NCBI GenBank assembly: GCA_902531175.1
Contig: CACADE010000001.1
Location: 186,001 to 250,000 of the forward strand
From: an uncultured Pelagibacteraceae bacterium
GTDB lineage: Bacteria; Pseudomonadota; Alphaproteobacteria; Pelagibacterales; Pelagibacteraceae
DNA length: 64,000 nt
Direction: 5' to 3'
The translations under genes and the position numbers were made by a program. Within the stretch, counting starts at the first letter, position 1. Every line of letters begins with the position of its first letter. Positions 8,518-18,067 of this stretch are shown here, one piece after another. Below the pieces are notes generated by a model. That model saw only the letters and a program-made list of their open reading frames with translations, ran no database searches and had not been told where the DNA came from.

Positions 8518-9383
8518 ATCTAATTACAAAATTACCAGGGCCACTATTAATTTTTTTTGGTGCTTTCAGTCTAAGTTTTGGAGGACTGATAGTCAAATCT
8601 TTCGAGGGTTCTACTTTATGGCAAATTCTATTTTGGAGATCAGTTTTTTTTATAATTGTAGTTCTGATCTTTCTAATTATTAGTTATAAGCAAAATTTTA
8701 TTTCAGCATTTTATAAATCTGGAGTCCCTGGTCTTATTGGAGGCATTATACTTGCTTGTGGCTTTAGTGGTTATGTTTTTGCAATGTATAATACCACTGT
8801 AGCAAATACTAATTTTATAATTCAAACCCAAACATTATTTTTAGCAATCTTTGGATATATCTTTTTAAAAGAAAAAATAAACTTAATAACATTAACTTCT
8901 ATAGTTTTAGCAATTTCAGGAATAATTTTGATGGTTGGAAGCTCATTAACAGTTGGGCAAATGAGTGGAAATATTGCTGCTTTTATTATGCCAATATCAT
9001 TCGCAACATTAATTTTAATAGTTAGAAAATTTCCTAGTGTAGATATGGTTCCATTACAATTTATTGCAGGCGTTATTGCTTTGATCATTGGATATTTTAT
9101 GTCTAATACGATCTTTATATCTTTAAATGACATTTTTTTGGGATTTTTAGCTGGCTTTTTTCAACTTGGTTTTGGTTTTATTTTTATTACAATCGGCGCA
9201 AGATCTACACCTTCAGCCTTAGTTGGAATCATAATGTTATCAGAAGCAGTTTTGGGACCTTTTTGGGCATGGATGATAATAAATGAAAATCCTCCAGCAA
9301 GTGTTTTAATTGGTGGTTTAATTGTGATATTTGCAGTTTTAATTCAATTTTTATCTATTCTAAACACTAAAAAAAAATATTAA
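8514..9383 (+). CDS. EamA/DMT-family transporter
   Basis: A 289-residue inner-membrane protein with about ten membrane helices in two EamA repeats (about 5-135 and 148-283). Each repeat ends in the typical pattern, FLKEKINLITLTSIVLAISG and AWMIINENPPASVLIGG. The family exports amino acids, nucleotides or other small metabolites by proton exchange. It starts inside the pxpC stop, so its substrate may relate to pyroglutamate or glutamate metabolism, but that is inference from position only. It is one of three EamA proteins in this window. Confidence 0.87.
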   Translation: MNLITKLPGPLLIFFGAFSLSFGGLIVKSFEGSTLWQILFWRSVFFIIVVLIFLIISYKQNFISAFYKSGVPGLIGGIILACGFSGYVFAMYNTTVANTNFIIQTQTLFLAIFGYIFLKEKINLITLTSIVLAISGIILMVGSSLTVGQMSGNIAAFIMPISFATLILIVRKFPSVDMVPLQFIAGVIALIIGYFMSNTIFISLNDIFLGFLAGFFQLGFGFIFITIGARSTPSALVGIIMLSEAVLGPFWAWMIINENPPASVLIGGLIVIFAVLIQFLSILNTKKKY

Positions 9384-9394
9384 TTTAACTTTAA

Positions 9395-10336
9395 ATGAAA
9401 AACAAATTAATCATATTATTTCTCATTTTATTTTCTTTTAATAATACCTCATATGCTACATTTAAATATAAAGTTGGTGATTTTGTTTCAGATGAATTAA
9501 ATATTACAAGTAGAAATTCTATACCTTTAACCGAAGGAAATTGGAAAGTTATATATTGGTATGGAGAGCACATATTTAGAGGTATTTATATTTACACCAT
9601 AACTTTAGCGCAAATAGAAAATAAAGTGCCAACAAAAATTTTAGAAATTTCAAAAGCAGAGGGTTTAAATGTTATTTTAGGTTATATTAATCCAATAATT
9701 ATAACTAGCACCTTTAGGCCTAAAAGGCATGGCTGTATTGAAAGATCCTATTATACTTTATTAAAATATTATAGATCAAAAGGAGCGACTCATAATTGTC
9801 TTTCAATCAAACATTATGACACAAACTTTGAACTTTATGAATATAATGACCCAGATCGTGATCTAAGATATCTTATTAATTGGGCAGAAAAAAATAATAT
9901 AATTTTTCCAAAAACTTATTTAGGCTACGATCTCTCGGTTTATATACCTAGAAAAGCAGATAGATGGCTAACAATTAATTACTTGCAGACCCCTGAGAGT
10001 TTTGCAAATTATAATTCACTATACGGATCTGAAACACAAAGTGAATTTCATCCTCAAAATATAAGCAGCTATCCTAAGGCAAAAAAAACTATGAATGAAT
10101 GGATTAATTATGTTACATCGTACCATGTTTCTATTGAAGAAGGTCTGAGAATTGATAGTAAATATAAAATAAAATTTGATAACTTGTCACAAGATTCGGA
10201 AAATTTAATTAAGAATAACAAAAACAGTAAAATGATAGCTGATTTAAAAAAACTCAATGATTTATATAAATCCGGAGTACTTTCAGACGAGGAATTTAAG
10301 AAATTAAAAGATAAAGTAATTAATTCAAGCAAATAA
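9395..10336 (+). CDS. Exported protein of unknown function with C-terminal SHOCT-like segment
   Basis: I do not recognise the 313-residue body. It has a signal peptide (about residues 1-22, ending near TSYA). The central region is rich in aromatic residues, contains two cysteines (CIERSYY near 111 and HNCLS near 129), and looks like a compact soluble domain. The last 35 residues, ADLKKLNDLYKSGVLSDEEF and on, fit the SHOCT short C-terminal oligomerisation motif. A poor match to a Shine-Dalgarno precedes the ATG, which lies 11 bases after the EamA gene. It is probably periplasmic or surface-associated. Confidence 0.7.
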   Translation: MKNKLIILFLILFSFNNTSYATFKYKVGDFVSDELNITSRNSIPLTEGNWKVIYWYGEHIFRGIYIYTITLAQIENKVPTKILEISKAEGLNVILGYINPIIITSTFRPKRHGCIERSYYTLLKYYRSKGATHNCLSIKHYDTNFELYEYNDPDRDLRYLINWAEKNNIIFPKTYLGYDLSVYIPRKADRWLTINYLQTPESFANYNSLYGSETQSEFHPQNISSYPKAKKTMNEWINYVTSYHVSIEEGLRIDSKYKIKFDNLSQDSENLIKNNKNSKMIADLKKLNDLYKSGVLSDEEFKKLKDKVINSSK

Positions 10337-10371
10337 AATTAGTGGATTAAATTTTACAAATCATCTATATT

Positions 10372-10534
10372 ATGTTTACGGGAGAATGGTTTGAAATAAA
10401 ACCTGCCGAAGGAGCAACCACCCCGGAAACTCTCAGGCAAATGGACCGTACATATTAACTCTGGAAAGAGAATTATTCTCGCCGAAGGAGCAAATCTCTC
10501 AGGCAAAAAGACAGAGGGGGCATAAAGAGTTAAT
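10372..10534 (+). ncRNA. Tandem glycine riboswitch of gcvT
   Basis: Two glycine aptamers in series precede gcvT. Aptamer 1 runs from about 10372 to 10453, with a closing helix ATGT..ACGG / CCGTACAT and the core GCCGAAGGAGCAA...ACTCTCAGGCAAA. Aptamer 2 runs from about 10459 to 10520, with P1 formed by CTCTG (10459-10463) and CAGAG (10512-10516) and the core CGCCGAAGGAGCAAATCTC. These conserved cores match the known cooperative glycine riboswitch, which activates glycine cleavage genes when glycine is high. The element ends at the gcvT start codon. No T-run terminator follows the aptamers, which points to control of translation. Confidence 0.95.
10454..10534 (+). promoter_or_regulatory. Candidate expression platform: helix masking the gcvT ribosome-binding site
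   Basis: ATTAACTCT at 10454-10462 is a perfect nine-base complement of AGAGTTAAT at 10526-10534, the bases immediately before the gcvT ATG. The second strand contains most of the only plausible Shine-Dalgarno (AAAGAG, 10524-10529). The first strand shares CTCT with the 5' side of the aptamer 2 P1 helix. The two helices are therefore mutually exclusive: glycine binding should hold P1 and expose the site. The pairing is seen directly; the switching role is inferred. Confidence 0.7.
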
Positions 10535-11641
10535 ATGAGTATAAAAAAAACATCGTTAAATAATCTCCACATCAAGTATGGCGCAAAGCTTGTAGAGTTT
10601 GCTGGATATCAAATGCCTATCCAATATAAAGATGGAATTATACAAGAGCATAAATACACACGTTCACACTCTGGTATTTTTGATGTTTCTCATATGGGTC
10701 AATTATTTATATCGGGTGGTGATGATCTTACAAATGATCTTGAGAAGATTTTTCCTGCGGATTTGAAAAAATTGAAAACTAATCAAAGTAAGTATTCATT
10801 TTTAATGAATAACAAAGGAGGAATTTTAGACGATCTGATAATTACTAAAACATCTGATGGATTTTTAATTATCTTGAATGCTGCATGCAAGTATAACGAT
10901 TATGAAGTAATAAAATCTAAACTTGATAATCAATATAAATTAAATCTTGACGAGTCATTGTCATTAATTGCATTACAGGGCCCTGAAGCAAAAAATGTTT
11001 TAAATAAAGTTATACGTGGTTGTGACAGTCTAAAATTTATGAACGGAAACAACTATGTCTATAAAAATGAAAAAGTATACATAACTAGATCAGGATATAC
11101 TGGCGAGGATGGGTTTGAAATTTCTATAAAACATAGTGATGCTGAAACTTTTGTAGAAAGTTTGATAAAAAATGGATCTAAATTGATTGGTTTAGGAGCA
11201 AGAGATACATTAAGAATGGAAGCTGGACTGTGCTTGTATGGAAATGATTTAGACAACGATACCAGTCCTATCGAAGCTAATCTAAAATGGGCAATACCTA
11301 AGAGCAGAATTGAGACTGAATTTGTTGGATCAGAAGTTTTAAAAAACCAATTTCAAATTGGAGTAAAAAAATTGAGAGTTGGCATAAAACCAGACAGCAA
11401 AGTAATTGCCAGAGGAAATACAAAAATTTACAATGATAAAAACCAAGAAATTGGGAAAGTAACAAGTGGTACATTTGGACCAAGCGTTGAACATCCAATA
11501 GCAATGGGATATGTCGATAATAATTATTCAACTGTAAATACAAAAATATTTCTTGAAGTTAGAGGAAAAAAAATTCCTGCAAATATTTGTAACTTACCGT
11601 TTTATAAAAAAAATTACGTAAAAGGGGAAATTAATGTCTGA
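10535..11641 (+). CDS. gcvT: Glycine cleavage system T protein (aminomethyltransferase)
   Basis: Transfers the methylene carbon from aminomethyl-lipoyl H protein to tetrahydrofolate, releasing ammonia. The 368 residues have the usual GcvT features: [11 protein letters not shown] near residue 46, [14 protein letters not shown] near 185 (folate-site region) and [20 protein letters not shown] near 221. The C-terminal beta barrel begins around residue 285. It is the first gene of gcvT-gcvH-gcvP and lies directly behind the tandem glycine riboswitch. It overlaps gcvH by eight bases. Confidence 0.97.
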   Translation: MSIKKTSLNNLHIKYGAKLVEFAGYQMPIQYKDGIIQEHKYTRSHSGIFDVSHMGQLFISGGDDLTNDLEKIFPADLKKLKTNQSKYSFLMNNKGGILDDLIITKTSDGFLIILNAACKYNDYEVIKSKLDNQYKLNLDESLSLIALQGPEAKNVLNKVIRGCDSLKFMNGNNYVYKNEKVYITRSGYTGEDGFEISIKHSDAETFVESLIKNGSKLIGLGARDTLRMEAGLCLYGNDLDNDTSPIEANLKWAIPKSRIETEFVGSEVLKNQFQIGVKKLRVGIKPDSKVIARGNTKIYNDKNQEIGKVTSGTFGPSVEHPIAMGYVDNNYSTVNTKIFLEVRGKKIPANICNLPFYKKNYVKGEINV

Positions 11642-12014
11642 AGTTAAATATTCAAAAGAACATGAGTGGATTAAACTAGATGGAGATGAAGCTACGATTG
11701 GAATAACTAAACATGCAACAGAAATGCTTGGGGATATAGTATTTGCTGAACTCCCAGAGAAAGGTTCAAATGTTGATAAAGATGGAACTGCTGGAGTGGT
11801 TGAGTCAACGAAAGCTGCTAGTGATGTTTACACTCCTGTTAGTGGAGAAGTTATAGATACAAATCAAATGATAGTTGATGATCCATCAAAAATAAATGAA
11901 GACCCAGAAGAGTCTGCATGGTTTTTTAAACTTAAAATAAAAGACAAATCTGAAATGGATAGTCTTATGAGTAAAGAAGAATATGAAAAATTTGCAAAGG
12001 AGACATCAGCATAA
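11634..12014 (+). CDS. gcvH: Glycine cleavage system H protein
   Basis: The lipoyl carrier that shuttles the aminomethyl group between P, T and L proteins. The 126-residue protein has the lipoyl-lysine at K60 in the motif ESTKAASD, and the conserved YTPVSGEV loop just after it. The N-terminal [16 protein letters not shown] strand pair is standard. It starts inside gcvT and its stop overlaps the gcvP ATG by one base (TAATG). The lipoamide dehydrogenase (L protein) is not in this window and would be shared with other dehydrogenase complexes. Confidence 0.97.
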   Translation: MSEVKYSKEHEWIKLDGDEATIGITKHATEMLGDIVFAELPEKGSNVDKDGTAGVVESTKAASDVYTPVSGEVIDTNQMIVDDPSKINEDPEESAWFFKLKIKDKSEMDSLMSKEEYEKFAKETSA

Positions 12015-14884
12015 TGTTACCAAATTCAGAAAAAGATTTTATAAAAAGACACATTGGACCTTCTAAAGAAGACCAATCAAAAATGTTAAAAGAATTAAAT
12101 TATCAATCAATAGATGATTTAATGAATAACACTGTTCCAGAAAAAATAATGTTTAAAGGTGAGCTTAATATCGGAGAATCTAATTCAGAATATGAGGCGT
12201 TAAGAAAATTAAGAGCAATTTCAAAAAAAAATCATGTTTACTCAAATTTTATTGGAATGGGTTATTATGGAACTTATACGCCATATGTAATTTTAAGAAA
12301 TATTTTAGAAAATCCAGGTTGGTATACATCATATACACCTTATCAGCCTGAAGTAGCTCAAGGAAGACTTGAGATGTTATTAAACTTTCAACAAATGATT
12401 GTTGATTTTACTGGAATGGATATCGCTAATGCTTCTTTATTGGATGAAGGTACAGCAGCAGCAGAAGCCATGGGTCTTAGTCATAGATTAAATAAAAAAG
12501 ATAGTAATTTAGTTTTTGTGTCTGAAGATTGCCATCCTCAAACAATAAATGTAATTCAAACTAGAGCCGAACCAATGGGTTTAAAAGTTTTAGTTGGAAA
12601 AGAAGATGAAGTTTTAGATCAATTAAAAGAGGATTTAGTTTGTGGAATTTTACAATATCCTGGAACTTTAGGAGATATTAAAGATCCTAGTGAAGCAATT
12701 AGCAAAATTCATAAAAAAAACGGTAAGGCTGTATTAGCTTGTGATTTATTAGCATTAGCAAAATTAAAAACACCAAGAGAACTTGGTGCTGATATAGCTG
12801 TTGGGAGCTCTCAGCGATTTGGAATACCAATGGGGTATGGAGGTCCACATGCAGCATTTTTTGCAACTAAAGACGAGTATAAAAGATCGATGCCTGGTAG
12901 AATTGTTGGTGTGTCGGTTGATAGACATGGTAACAAGGCATATAGATTATCTTTACAGACTAGAGAGCAACACATCAGAAGAGATAAGGCGACAAGCAAT
13001 ATTTGTACTGCACAAGCTTTATTAGCAATTGTTTCAGCAGCATATGCTATTTATCATGGCCCAGATGGAATTAAAAATATTTCTGAAAGAGTTTCTCAAT
13101 TAGCAAAAAGTTTTGCTGATAAAATAAAACAGTCAGGTTATGAAATTTATTCTGATTATTTTTTTGATACTGTTACAATTATTACCAAAGAAAAGACTGA
13201 TCAAATTTATAAAAATGCTCTAAATCAGAAAGTTAATATACGAAAAGTAAATTCTGAAATGCTTGCTGTCTCTTTCGATGAAAGAAAAAACGTTTATAGA
13301 GTAAATCAATTATTAAAAATTTTTAATGCTGCAGAATCAATAAAAAAAGAGGATCCTTCAGTTAAATTACCTAATTTACCAAAAAATTTATTAAGAACTT
13401 CAAAATATTTAGAGCATCCAATTTTTAACTTATATCATTCAGAAACTGAAATGCTTAGATATCTTAAAAAGCTAGAGGATAAGGATATAGCATTAAATAG
13501 AACTATGATAGCACTTGGTTCGTGTACAATGAAGTTAAATGCTGCCGCTGAAATGATCCCGATTTCTTGGAAAGAATTTGCAGAACCTCATCCTTTTGTT
13601 CCAGTTGAACAAATGGAAGGTTTTAGAGATTTGTTTACTGATTTAAAAAATTGGTTAAGATCTATAACAGGTTTTTCCGGTGTTTCTCTACAACCTAATG
13701 CAGGCGCTCAAGGAGAATATGCAGGTCTCATGGTTATAAGAAAGTACCACTTAGATAGAGATGATGCTCATCGTAATATATGTTTAATCCCAAGTTCGGC
13801 ACATGGTACAAATCCAGCAAGCGCACAAATGGTTGGAATGAAAGTCGTTGTTGTTAATTGTGATAAAGAGGGAAATGTAGATTTCGATGATTTAAAGAAA
13901 AAAGTAGAGCAACATTCAGAAAATCTTGCAGCTTTAATGGTAACTTACCCATCTACCCATGGAGTATTTGAGGAAAAAATAACTGATATTTGTGAGTTAG
14001 TTCATAAACATGGTGGACAGGTCTATATGGATGGAGCAAATTTAAATGCCCTTGTTGGAGTTGCAAAGCCTGGAAATTTTGGACCAGATGTTTGTCATAT
14101 TAATCTGCATAAAACATTTTGTATTCCTCACGGTGGTGGTGGACCTGGAATGGGACCTATAGCTTGTAAAAAACATTTACAAGTTTATCTGCCTAATCAT
14201 CCAGTAATAAAAGATTGCGGACCAACAAGTGGAATTGGAGCAGTATCAGCAGCTCCTTGGGGTAGTTCAAGTATTCTATCAATCTCTTGGATGTATATTA
14301 AAATGATGGGATCAGAAGGATTAAAGCTTGCTACTCAAGTTGCAATTTTAAACGCAAATTATATTGCTCATAGACTTAAAGATCACTTTCCTATTTTGTA
14401 CAAAGGTGCAAATGGCAATGTTGCACACGAGTGCATAATTGATATTAGAAATATTAAATCTGAAACAGGGGTAACCGAAGAAGATATTGCTAAAAGAATG
14501 ATAGATTTTGGATTTCACGCACCAACTATGTCATGGCCTGTAGCTGGCACTATGATGATAGAGCCAACTGAAAGTGAAGGTTTATCAGAAATAGACAGAT
14601 TTTGTGACACTTTAATTAAGATTAAACAAGAAATTGAAAAAATTAAATCAGGTGAATTTGATAAAATTGATAATCCAATTAAAAACGCTCCTCACACTGA
14701 TACTGAATTATCATCAGATGTATGGGAACATAAATATTCAAGACAAGAAGCAGCATATCCTGCAAGTTTTTTAAAACAAAACAAATTTTGGCCTCCAGTT
14801 GCTCGGGTAGACAATGTTTATGGAGATAAAAATATATTCTGCACATGTCCAAGTATGGATGAGTTTAAAGAAGACGCAGCATAG
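12014..14884 (+). CDS. gcvP: Glycine dehydrogenase (decarboxylating), P protein
   Basis: PLP enzyme that decarboxylates glycine and loads the aminomethyl group on GcvH. At 956 residues it is the fused single-chain form with both halves of the two-subunit type. The N-terminal half starts KDFIKRHIGPS. The C-terminal half holds the glycine-rich SLQPNAGAQGEYAG (about 555), SSAHGTNPASA (about 593) and the PLP lysine K700 in NLHKTFCIPHGGGGPG. All hallmark motifs are intact. It is translationally coupled to gcvH. The FAD oxidoreductase gene starts five bases after its stop. Confidence 0.98.
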   Translation: MLPNSEKDFIKRHIGPSKEDQSKMLKELNYQSIDDLMNNTVPEKIMFKGELNIGESNSEYEALRKLRAISKKNHVYSNFIGMGYYGTYTPYVILRNILENPGWYTSYTPYQPEVAQGRLEMLLNFQQMIVDFTGMDIANASLLDEGTAAAEAMGLSHRLNKKDSNLVFVSEDCHPQTINVIQTRAEPMGLKVLVGKEDEVLDQLKEDLVCGILQYPGTLGDIKDPSEAISKIHKKNGKAVLACDLLALAKLKTPRELGADIAVGSSQRFGIPMGYGGPHAAFFATKDEYKRSMPGRIVGVSVDRHGNKAYRLSLQTREQHIRRDKATSNICTAQALLAIVSAAYAIYHGPDGIKNISERVSQLAKSFADKIKQSGYEIYSDYFFDTVTIITKEKTDQIYKNALNQKVNIRKVNSEMLAVSFDERKNVYRVNQLLKIFNAAESIKKEDPSVKLPNLPKNLLRTSKYLEHPIFNLYHSETEMLRYLKKLEDKDIALNRTMIALGSCTMKLNAAAEMIPISWKEFAEPHPFVPVEQMEGFRDLFTDLKNWLRSITGFSGVSLQPNAGAQGEYAGLMVIRKYHLDRDDAHRNICLIPSSAHGTNPASAQMVGMKVVVVNCDKEGNVDFDDLKKKVEQHSENLAALMVTYPSTHGVFEEKITDICELVHKHGGQVYMDGANLNALVGVAKPGNFGPDVCHINLHKTFCIPHGGGGPGMGPIACKKHLQVYLPNHPVIKDCGPTSGIGAVSAAPWGSSSILSISWMYIKMMGSEGLKLATQVAILNANYIAHRLKDHFPILYKGANGNVAHECIIDIRNIKSETGVTEEDIAKRMIDFGFHAPTMSWPVAGTMMIEPTESEGLSEIDRFCDTLIKIKQEIEKIKSGEFDKIDNPIKNAPHTDTELSSDVWEHKYSRQEAAYPASFLKQNKFWPPVARVDNVYGDKNIFCTCPSMDEFKEDAA

Positions 14885-14889
14885 CCTTA

Positions 14890-16128
14890 ATGCGAATTGC
14901 AGTAATCGGATCAGGAATTTCTGGTTTATCAGCAGCACAAAAGCTTTCCAAAAAACATCATGTTGATTTATTCGAAAGCGAAGATCATTTTGGTGGTCAT
15001 TCATATACTTTAGATACTTTAATTAATGGTAAAAAAGTTCCTGTAGATATTGGCTTTATTGTCTTTAATCATGAAACTTATCCAAATCTCATAAATTTTT
15101 TTAACGAATTAAAAATTGAAATTGAAAAAAGTGATATGTCATTTTCTGTTTCTGTAAAAGATACAAATTATGAATATTGTGGTAGAGGTTTAAACGGAAT
15201 TTTTGCAAACAAAGCTAATCTTTTTAATTTAAAATTTTTAAAAATGTTTTTTGATATTATAAATTTCTACAAAAAGTGTGATCAAATTAAAAGTTTAAAT
15301 GGAGAGATTACTCTTGGTGAATTTCTTGAAAAAAATAAATGGTCAAAAAATTTTATTAATTTTCATCTAATCCCAATGGTTTCTGCTATCTGGTCTATGC
15401 CCCCAGTAGAAGCAAATCAAATGCCAATTAAATTTTTTTTAAAATTTTTTCAAAATCATGGACTTTTTAAATTAAAAAATAGACCACAATGGTACACAGT
15501 CACCAACAGAAGTAGAACTTATGTAGAGAAAGTATTAACTCAAATAAGTGGAGAATATTTTAAAAATTATAAGATTAGTTCGATAAAAAGAAATAAAATT
15601 GGTGTTCAAGTATATTACGGTGCTAGTAACGAATTTTTTGACTATGATAAAGTTGTCATTGCTACCCATGCAGACGATGCATTGAAAATTTTGAGTGAGC
15701 CGACTGAGGATGAAAAAAAAATACTTTCAAATTTTAAATATAAATCCAATCTAGCAGTAATACATACTGACGATGTATGTATGCCAAATAATAAAAAAGT
15801 TTGGTCTTCATGGAATTCCTCACTTGATAAATCAGATATTAGTAAGACATCATTAACTTATTGGTTGAACTTATTACAAAATCTGAAGACAGAAAAAAAT
15901 GTTTTCTTAACCTTAAATCCTTTTTTTGAAATAGATAAAAAAAAAATCCTACAAAAAGTTACTTTTACCCATCCTTATTTTGATCAAGATGCTTTGAATA
16001 ATCAAAAATTATTAAAAGAAATACAAAATAAAAGAAATGTATTGTTTTGTGGAAGTTATTTTGGTTACGGTTTTCATGAAGATGGAATAAAATCATCCAT
16101 TAATATGATTGAAAACCTAAATGATTAA
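14890..16128 (+). CDS. FAD/NAD(P)-binding amine-oxidase-like oxidoreductase of the Cfa lipid-modification cluster
   Basis: A 412-residue flavoprotein. The dinucleotide-binding motif IAVIGSGISGLSAAQKLSKK is at residues 3-22, followed by the acidic residue of the FAD site (DLFESEDHFGGHS) and GFIVFNHETYPNL near 57. The C-terminal FAD motif FCGSYFGYGFHEDG is near 390. Homologues always seem to travel with DUF1365 and a Cfa-type methyltransferase, as here (overlap of eight bases with the next gene), and are thought to oxidise or desaturate modified fatty acyl chains. Substrate is inferred from context only. It starts five bases after gcvP, so it may be read from the gcv transcript as well. Confidence 0.85.
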   Translation: MRIAVIGSGISGLSAAQKLSKKHHVDLFESEDHFGGHSYTLDTLINGKKVPVDIGFIVFNHETYPNLINFFNELKIEIEKSDMSFSVSVKDTNYEYCGRGLNGIFANKANLFNLKFLKMFFDIINFYKKCDQIKSLNGEITLGEFLEKNKWSKNFINFHLIPMVSAIWSMPPVEANQMPIKFFLKFFQNHGLFKLKNRPQWYTVTNRSRTYVEKVLTQISGEYFKNYKISSIKRNKIGVQVYYGASNEFFDYDKVVIATHADDALKILSEPTEDEKKILSNFKYKSNLAVIHTDDVCMPNNKKVWSSWNSSLDKSDISKTSLTYWLNLLQNLKTEKNVFLTLNPFFEIDKKKILQKVTFTHPYFDQDALNNQKLLKEIQNKRNVLFCGSYFGYGFHEDGIKSSINMIENLND

Positions 16129-16888
16129 AAACTCCAATATTTACGAAGGTAAAGTAATTCATAAAAGATTTAAGCCTAAATATCACTTTTTTAAATACAA
16201 CGTTTTCTCACTCTTTTTAGATCTTGATGAAATTAATTTGATACAAAAAAAAATTAAAATTTTTTCTAACAATAGTTTTAATATTTTAAGTTTTTATGAC
16301 AAAGATCACGGACCTAGAGATGGTAGTGATTTAAAAGCCTGGGTAATAGAAAATTTAAAATCAAACAACATTCAATTTGAAAACATAAAGGTAAAATTGC
16401 TTTGTTATCCTAGAATATTTGGTTACGTATTTAATCCATTAAGTATTTTTTTCGTTTATGATAATCATTCAAAAATTATAGCTATATTGTATGAAGTTAA
16501 AAATACATTTGGTGAGCAACATACTTATATATTTAAAGTCAACGACGAAAAAATAATTACAAATAGCTGTGAGAAGAAGTTTTTCGTTTCACCATTTATT
16601 GAAATGAAAAGTAAATACAATTTTAGAATCCTCAAACCTGAAAAAATGTTATCCGTAATAATTGATCAAAGTGATAAGGAGGGAAAATTGTTATATGCTT
16701 CACAAGATGGGGTTGCAAAAGAAATTAACAATAAAAATATGCTTATATCTTATATTTCTCACCCTTTAATGACCTTTAAAGTTATTGCCGCAATTCATTT
16801 TGAAGCATTAAAATTATGGTTAAAGGGAGTTAAGTTAGTTAAAAAAAACATAAAAATAAAAAATAATATTACGTTTGAAAAAAAATGA
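16121..16888 (+). CDS. DUF1365 family protein
   Basis: A 255-residue protein with the family hallmarks: a start of IYEGKVIHKRFKPKYHFFKY, FYDKDHGPRDGS near 60, the LLCYPRIFGYVFNPLSIFFVY block near 90 and EVKNTFGEQHTY near 125. DUF1365 has no settled biochemical role. Its nearly fixed partnership with Cfa-like methyltransferases points to membrane lipid modification. It overlaps the preceding gene by eight bases and the next by four, so the three are one translational unit. Confidence 0.88.
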   Translation: MIKNSNIYEGKVIHKRFKPKYHFFKYNVFSLFLDLDEINLIQKKIKIFSNNSFNILSFYDKDHGPRDGSDLKAWVIENLKSNNIQFENIKVKLLCYPRIFGYVFNPLSIFFVYDNHSKIIAILYEVKNTFGEQHTYIFKVNDEKIITNSCEKKFFVSPFIEMKSKYNFRILKPEKMLSVIIDQSDKEGKLLYASQDGVAKEINNKNMLISYISHPLMTFKVIAAIHFEALKLWLKGVKLVKKNIKIKNNITFEKK

Positions 16889-18066
16889 ATTTTAATCTTT
16901 TGTCAGATAAAATCGTATTTAATTCTCTAAAACTAATAAAGCATGGATTTCTTGAAATTCAAAATCATGACAGCAAAATATATAAGTTTGGTAATGAGAG
17001 TGAACAATTAAGAGCAAAGATTAAAATTAACAAACCTGGTTTAACACTTCAAATAATAAAATCGGGAAGTGTAGGACTTGCAGAAGCGTACATGCGAAAT
17101 GAATTTGAAACAGATAATCTAACTAATCTAATAGAAATAACAGCTAAAAATATAAAAATTGTCTATAAATTTTCAGGTATTTTTGATTTATCAATGATTA
17201 ATAAATTAAAGAGTATTTTCATAAAAAATAATAAGAGTAGAAGTAAGAAAAATATTTCAAAACATTATGATTTAGGAAATGATTTCTTTTCATTATGGTT
17301 GGATCCTTCACTTACTTATTCAAGTGCAATTTTTGAAAAACAAAAAGACGATTTATTTTCTGCTCAACTAAATAAATATAAAAAGCTTACAGAATTAATA
17401 AAGCCAAACGTAGGAAATAAAATTTTAGAAATTGGCTGTGGCTGGGGTGGCTTTGCTGAATATGTGGGTAAAAATTATGATGTAAAATTAGATTGTATAA
17501 CAATTTCTAAAGAGCAATTTGAATTTTCAAAAAAAAGAATATTTGAAAATGGATTGAATGAAAAAGTGAACATATTTTTGAAAGATTATAGAGATGTAAA
17601 AGACAAATATGATTCTATCGCATCTATAGAAATGATAGAAGCGGTTGGGCAAAATTATTTAGTCAATTATTTTAAAAGTATTAAAAAAAATCTATCTGAG
17701 AATGGAAGGGCCGCGATACAAGCGATAACAATCGATGATAGTTTATTTGACAGATATAAAACCAAAGAAGACTTTATACAAAAATACATATTTCCTGGAG
17801 GTTTTTTGCCATCAAAAAGAAAATTATATGATTTATCTAGTAGCAACGGTTTAGAAATTAAAAAATATGAGTCATATGGCTCTCACTATTCCAATACTTT
17901 AAAAATATGGAGAGATGAATTCCTAAAAAAATGGGAAGAGATTTCAAAACATGGATTTGATAATAAATTTAAACGTATGTGGCATTTTTATTTGTCATAT
18001 TGTGAAGCTGGGTTTAAATCAAAGAATATAGATTTAATTCAATTTTCCATGCAAAATAAAATTTAA
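16885..18066 (+). CDS. Cyclopropane-fatty-acyl-phospholipid synthase-like SAM methyltransferase
   Basis: Uses S-adenosylmethionine to methylate or cyclopropanate unsaturated acyl chains of membrane phospholipids. The 393 residues show the Cfa pattern: KHYDLGNDFFSLWLDPSLTY at 126-145, the SAM site LEIGCGWGG at 181-189, IEMIEAVG near 249, IFPGGFLPS near 294 and the active-site cysteine C373 in YCEAGF. The N-terminal lipid-binding region (1-120) is present. Cluster members of this kind have been linked in Rhodobacter-type bacteria to furan or methylated fatty acids rather than cyclopropanes, so the exact product is open. Confidence 0.92.
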   Translation: MNFNLLSDKIVFNSLKLIKHGFLEIQNHDSKIYKFGNESEQLRAKIKINKPGLTLQIIKSGSVGLAEAYMRNEFETDNLTNLIEITAKNIKIVYKFSGIFDLSMINKLKSIFIKNNKSRSKKNISKHYDLGNDFFSLWLDPSLTYSSAIFEKQKDDLFSAQLNKYKKLTELIKPNVGNKILEIGCGWGGFAEYVGKNYDVKLDCITISKEQFEFSKKRIFENGLNEKVNIFLKDYRDVKDKYDSIASIEMIEAVGQNYLVNYFKSIKKNLSENGRAAIQAITIDDSLFDRYKTKEDFIQKYIFPGGFLPSKRKLYDLSSSNGLEIKKYESYGSHYSNTLKIWRDEFLKKWEEISKHGFDNKFKRMWHFYLSYCEAGFKSKNIDLIQFSMQNKI

Positions 18067-18067
18067 T

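Noticed and set aside
10354-10575. A 73-codon minus-strand frame over the gcvT leader
   Set aside because: It lies antisense to the conserved glycine aptamers; its composition is dictated by the riboswitch and it has no independent support.
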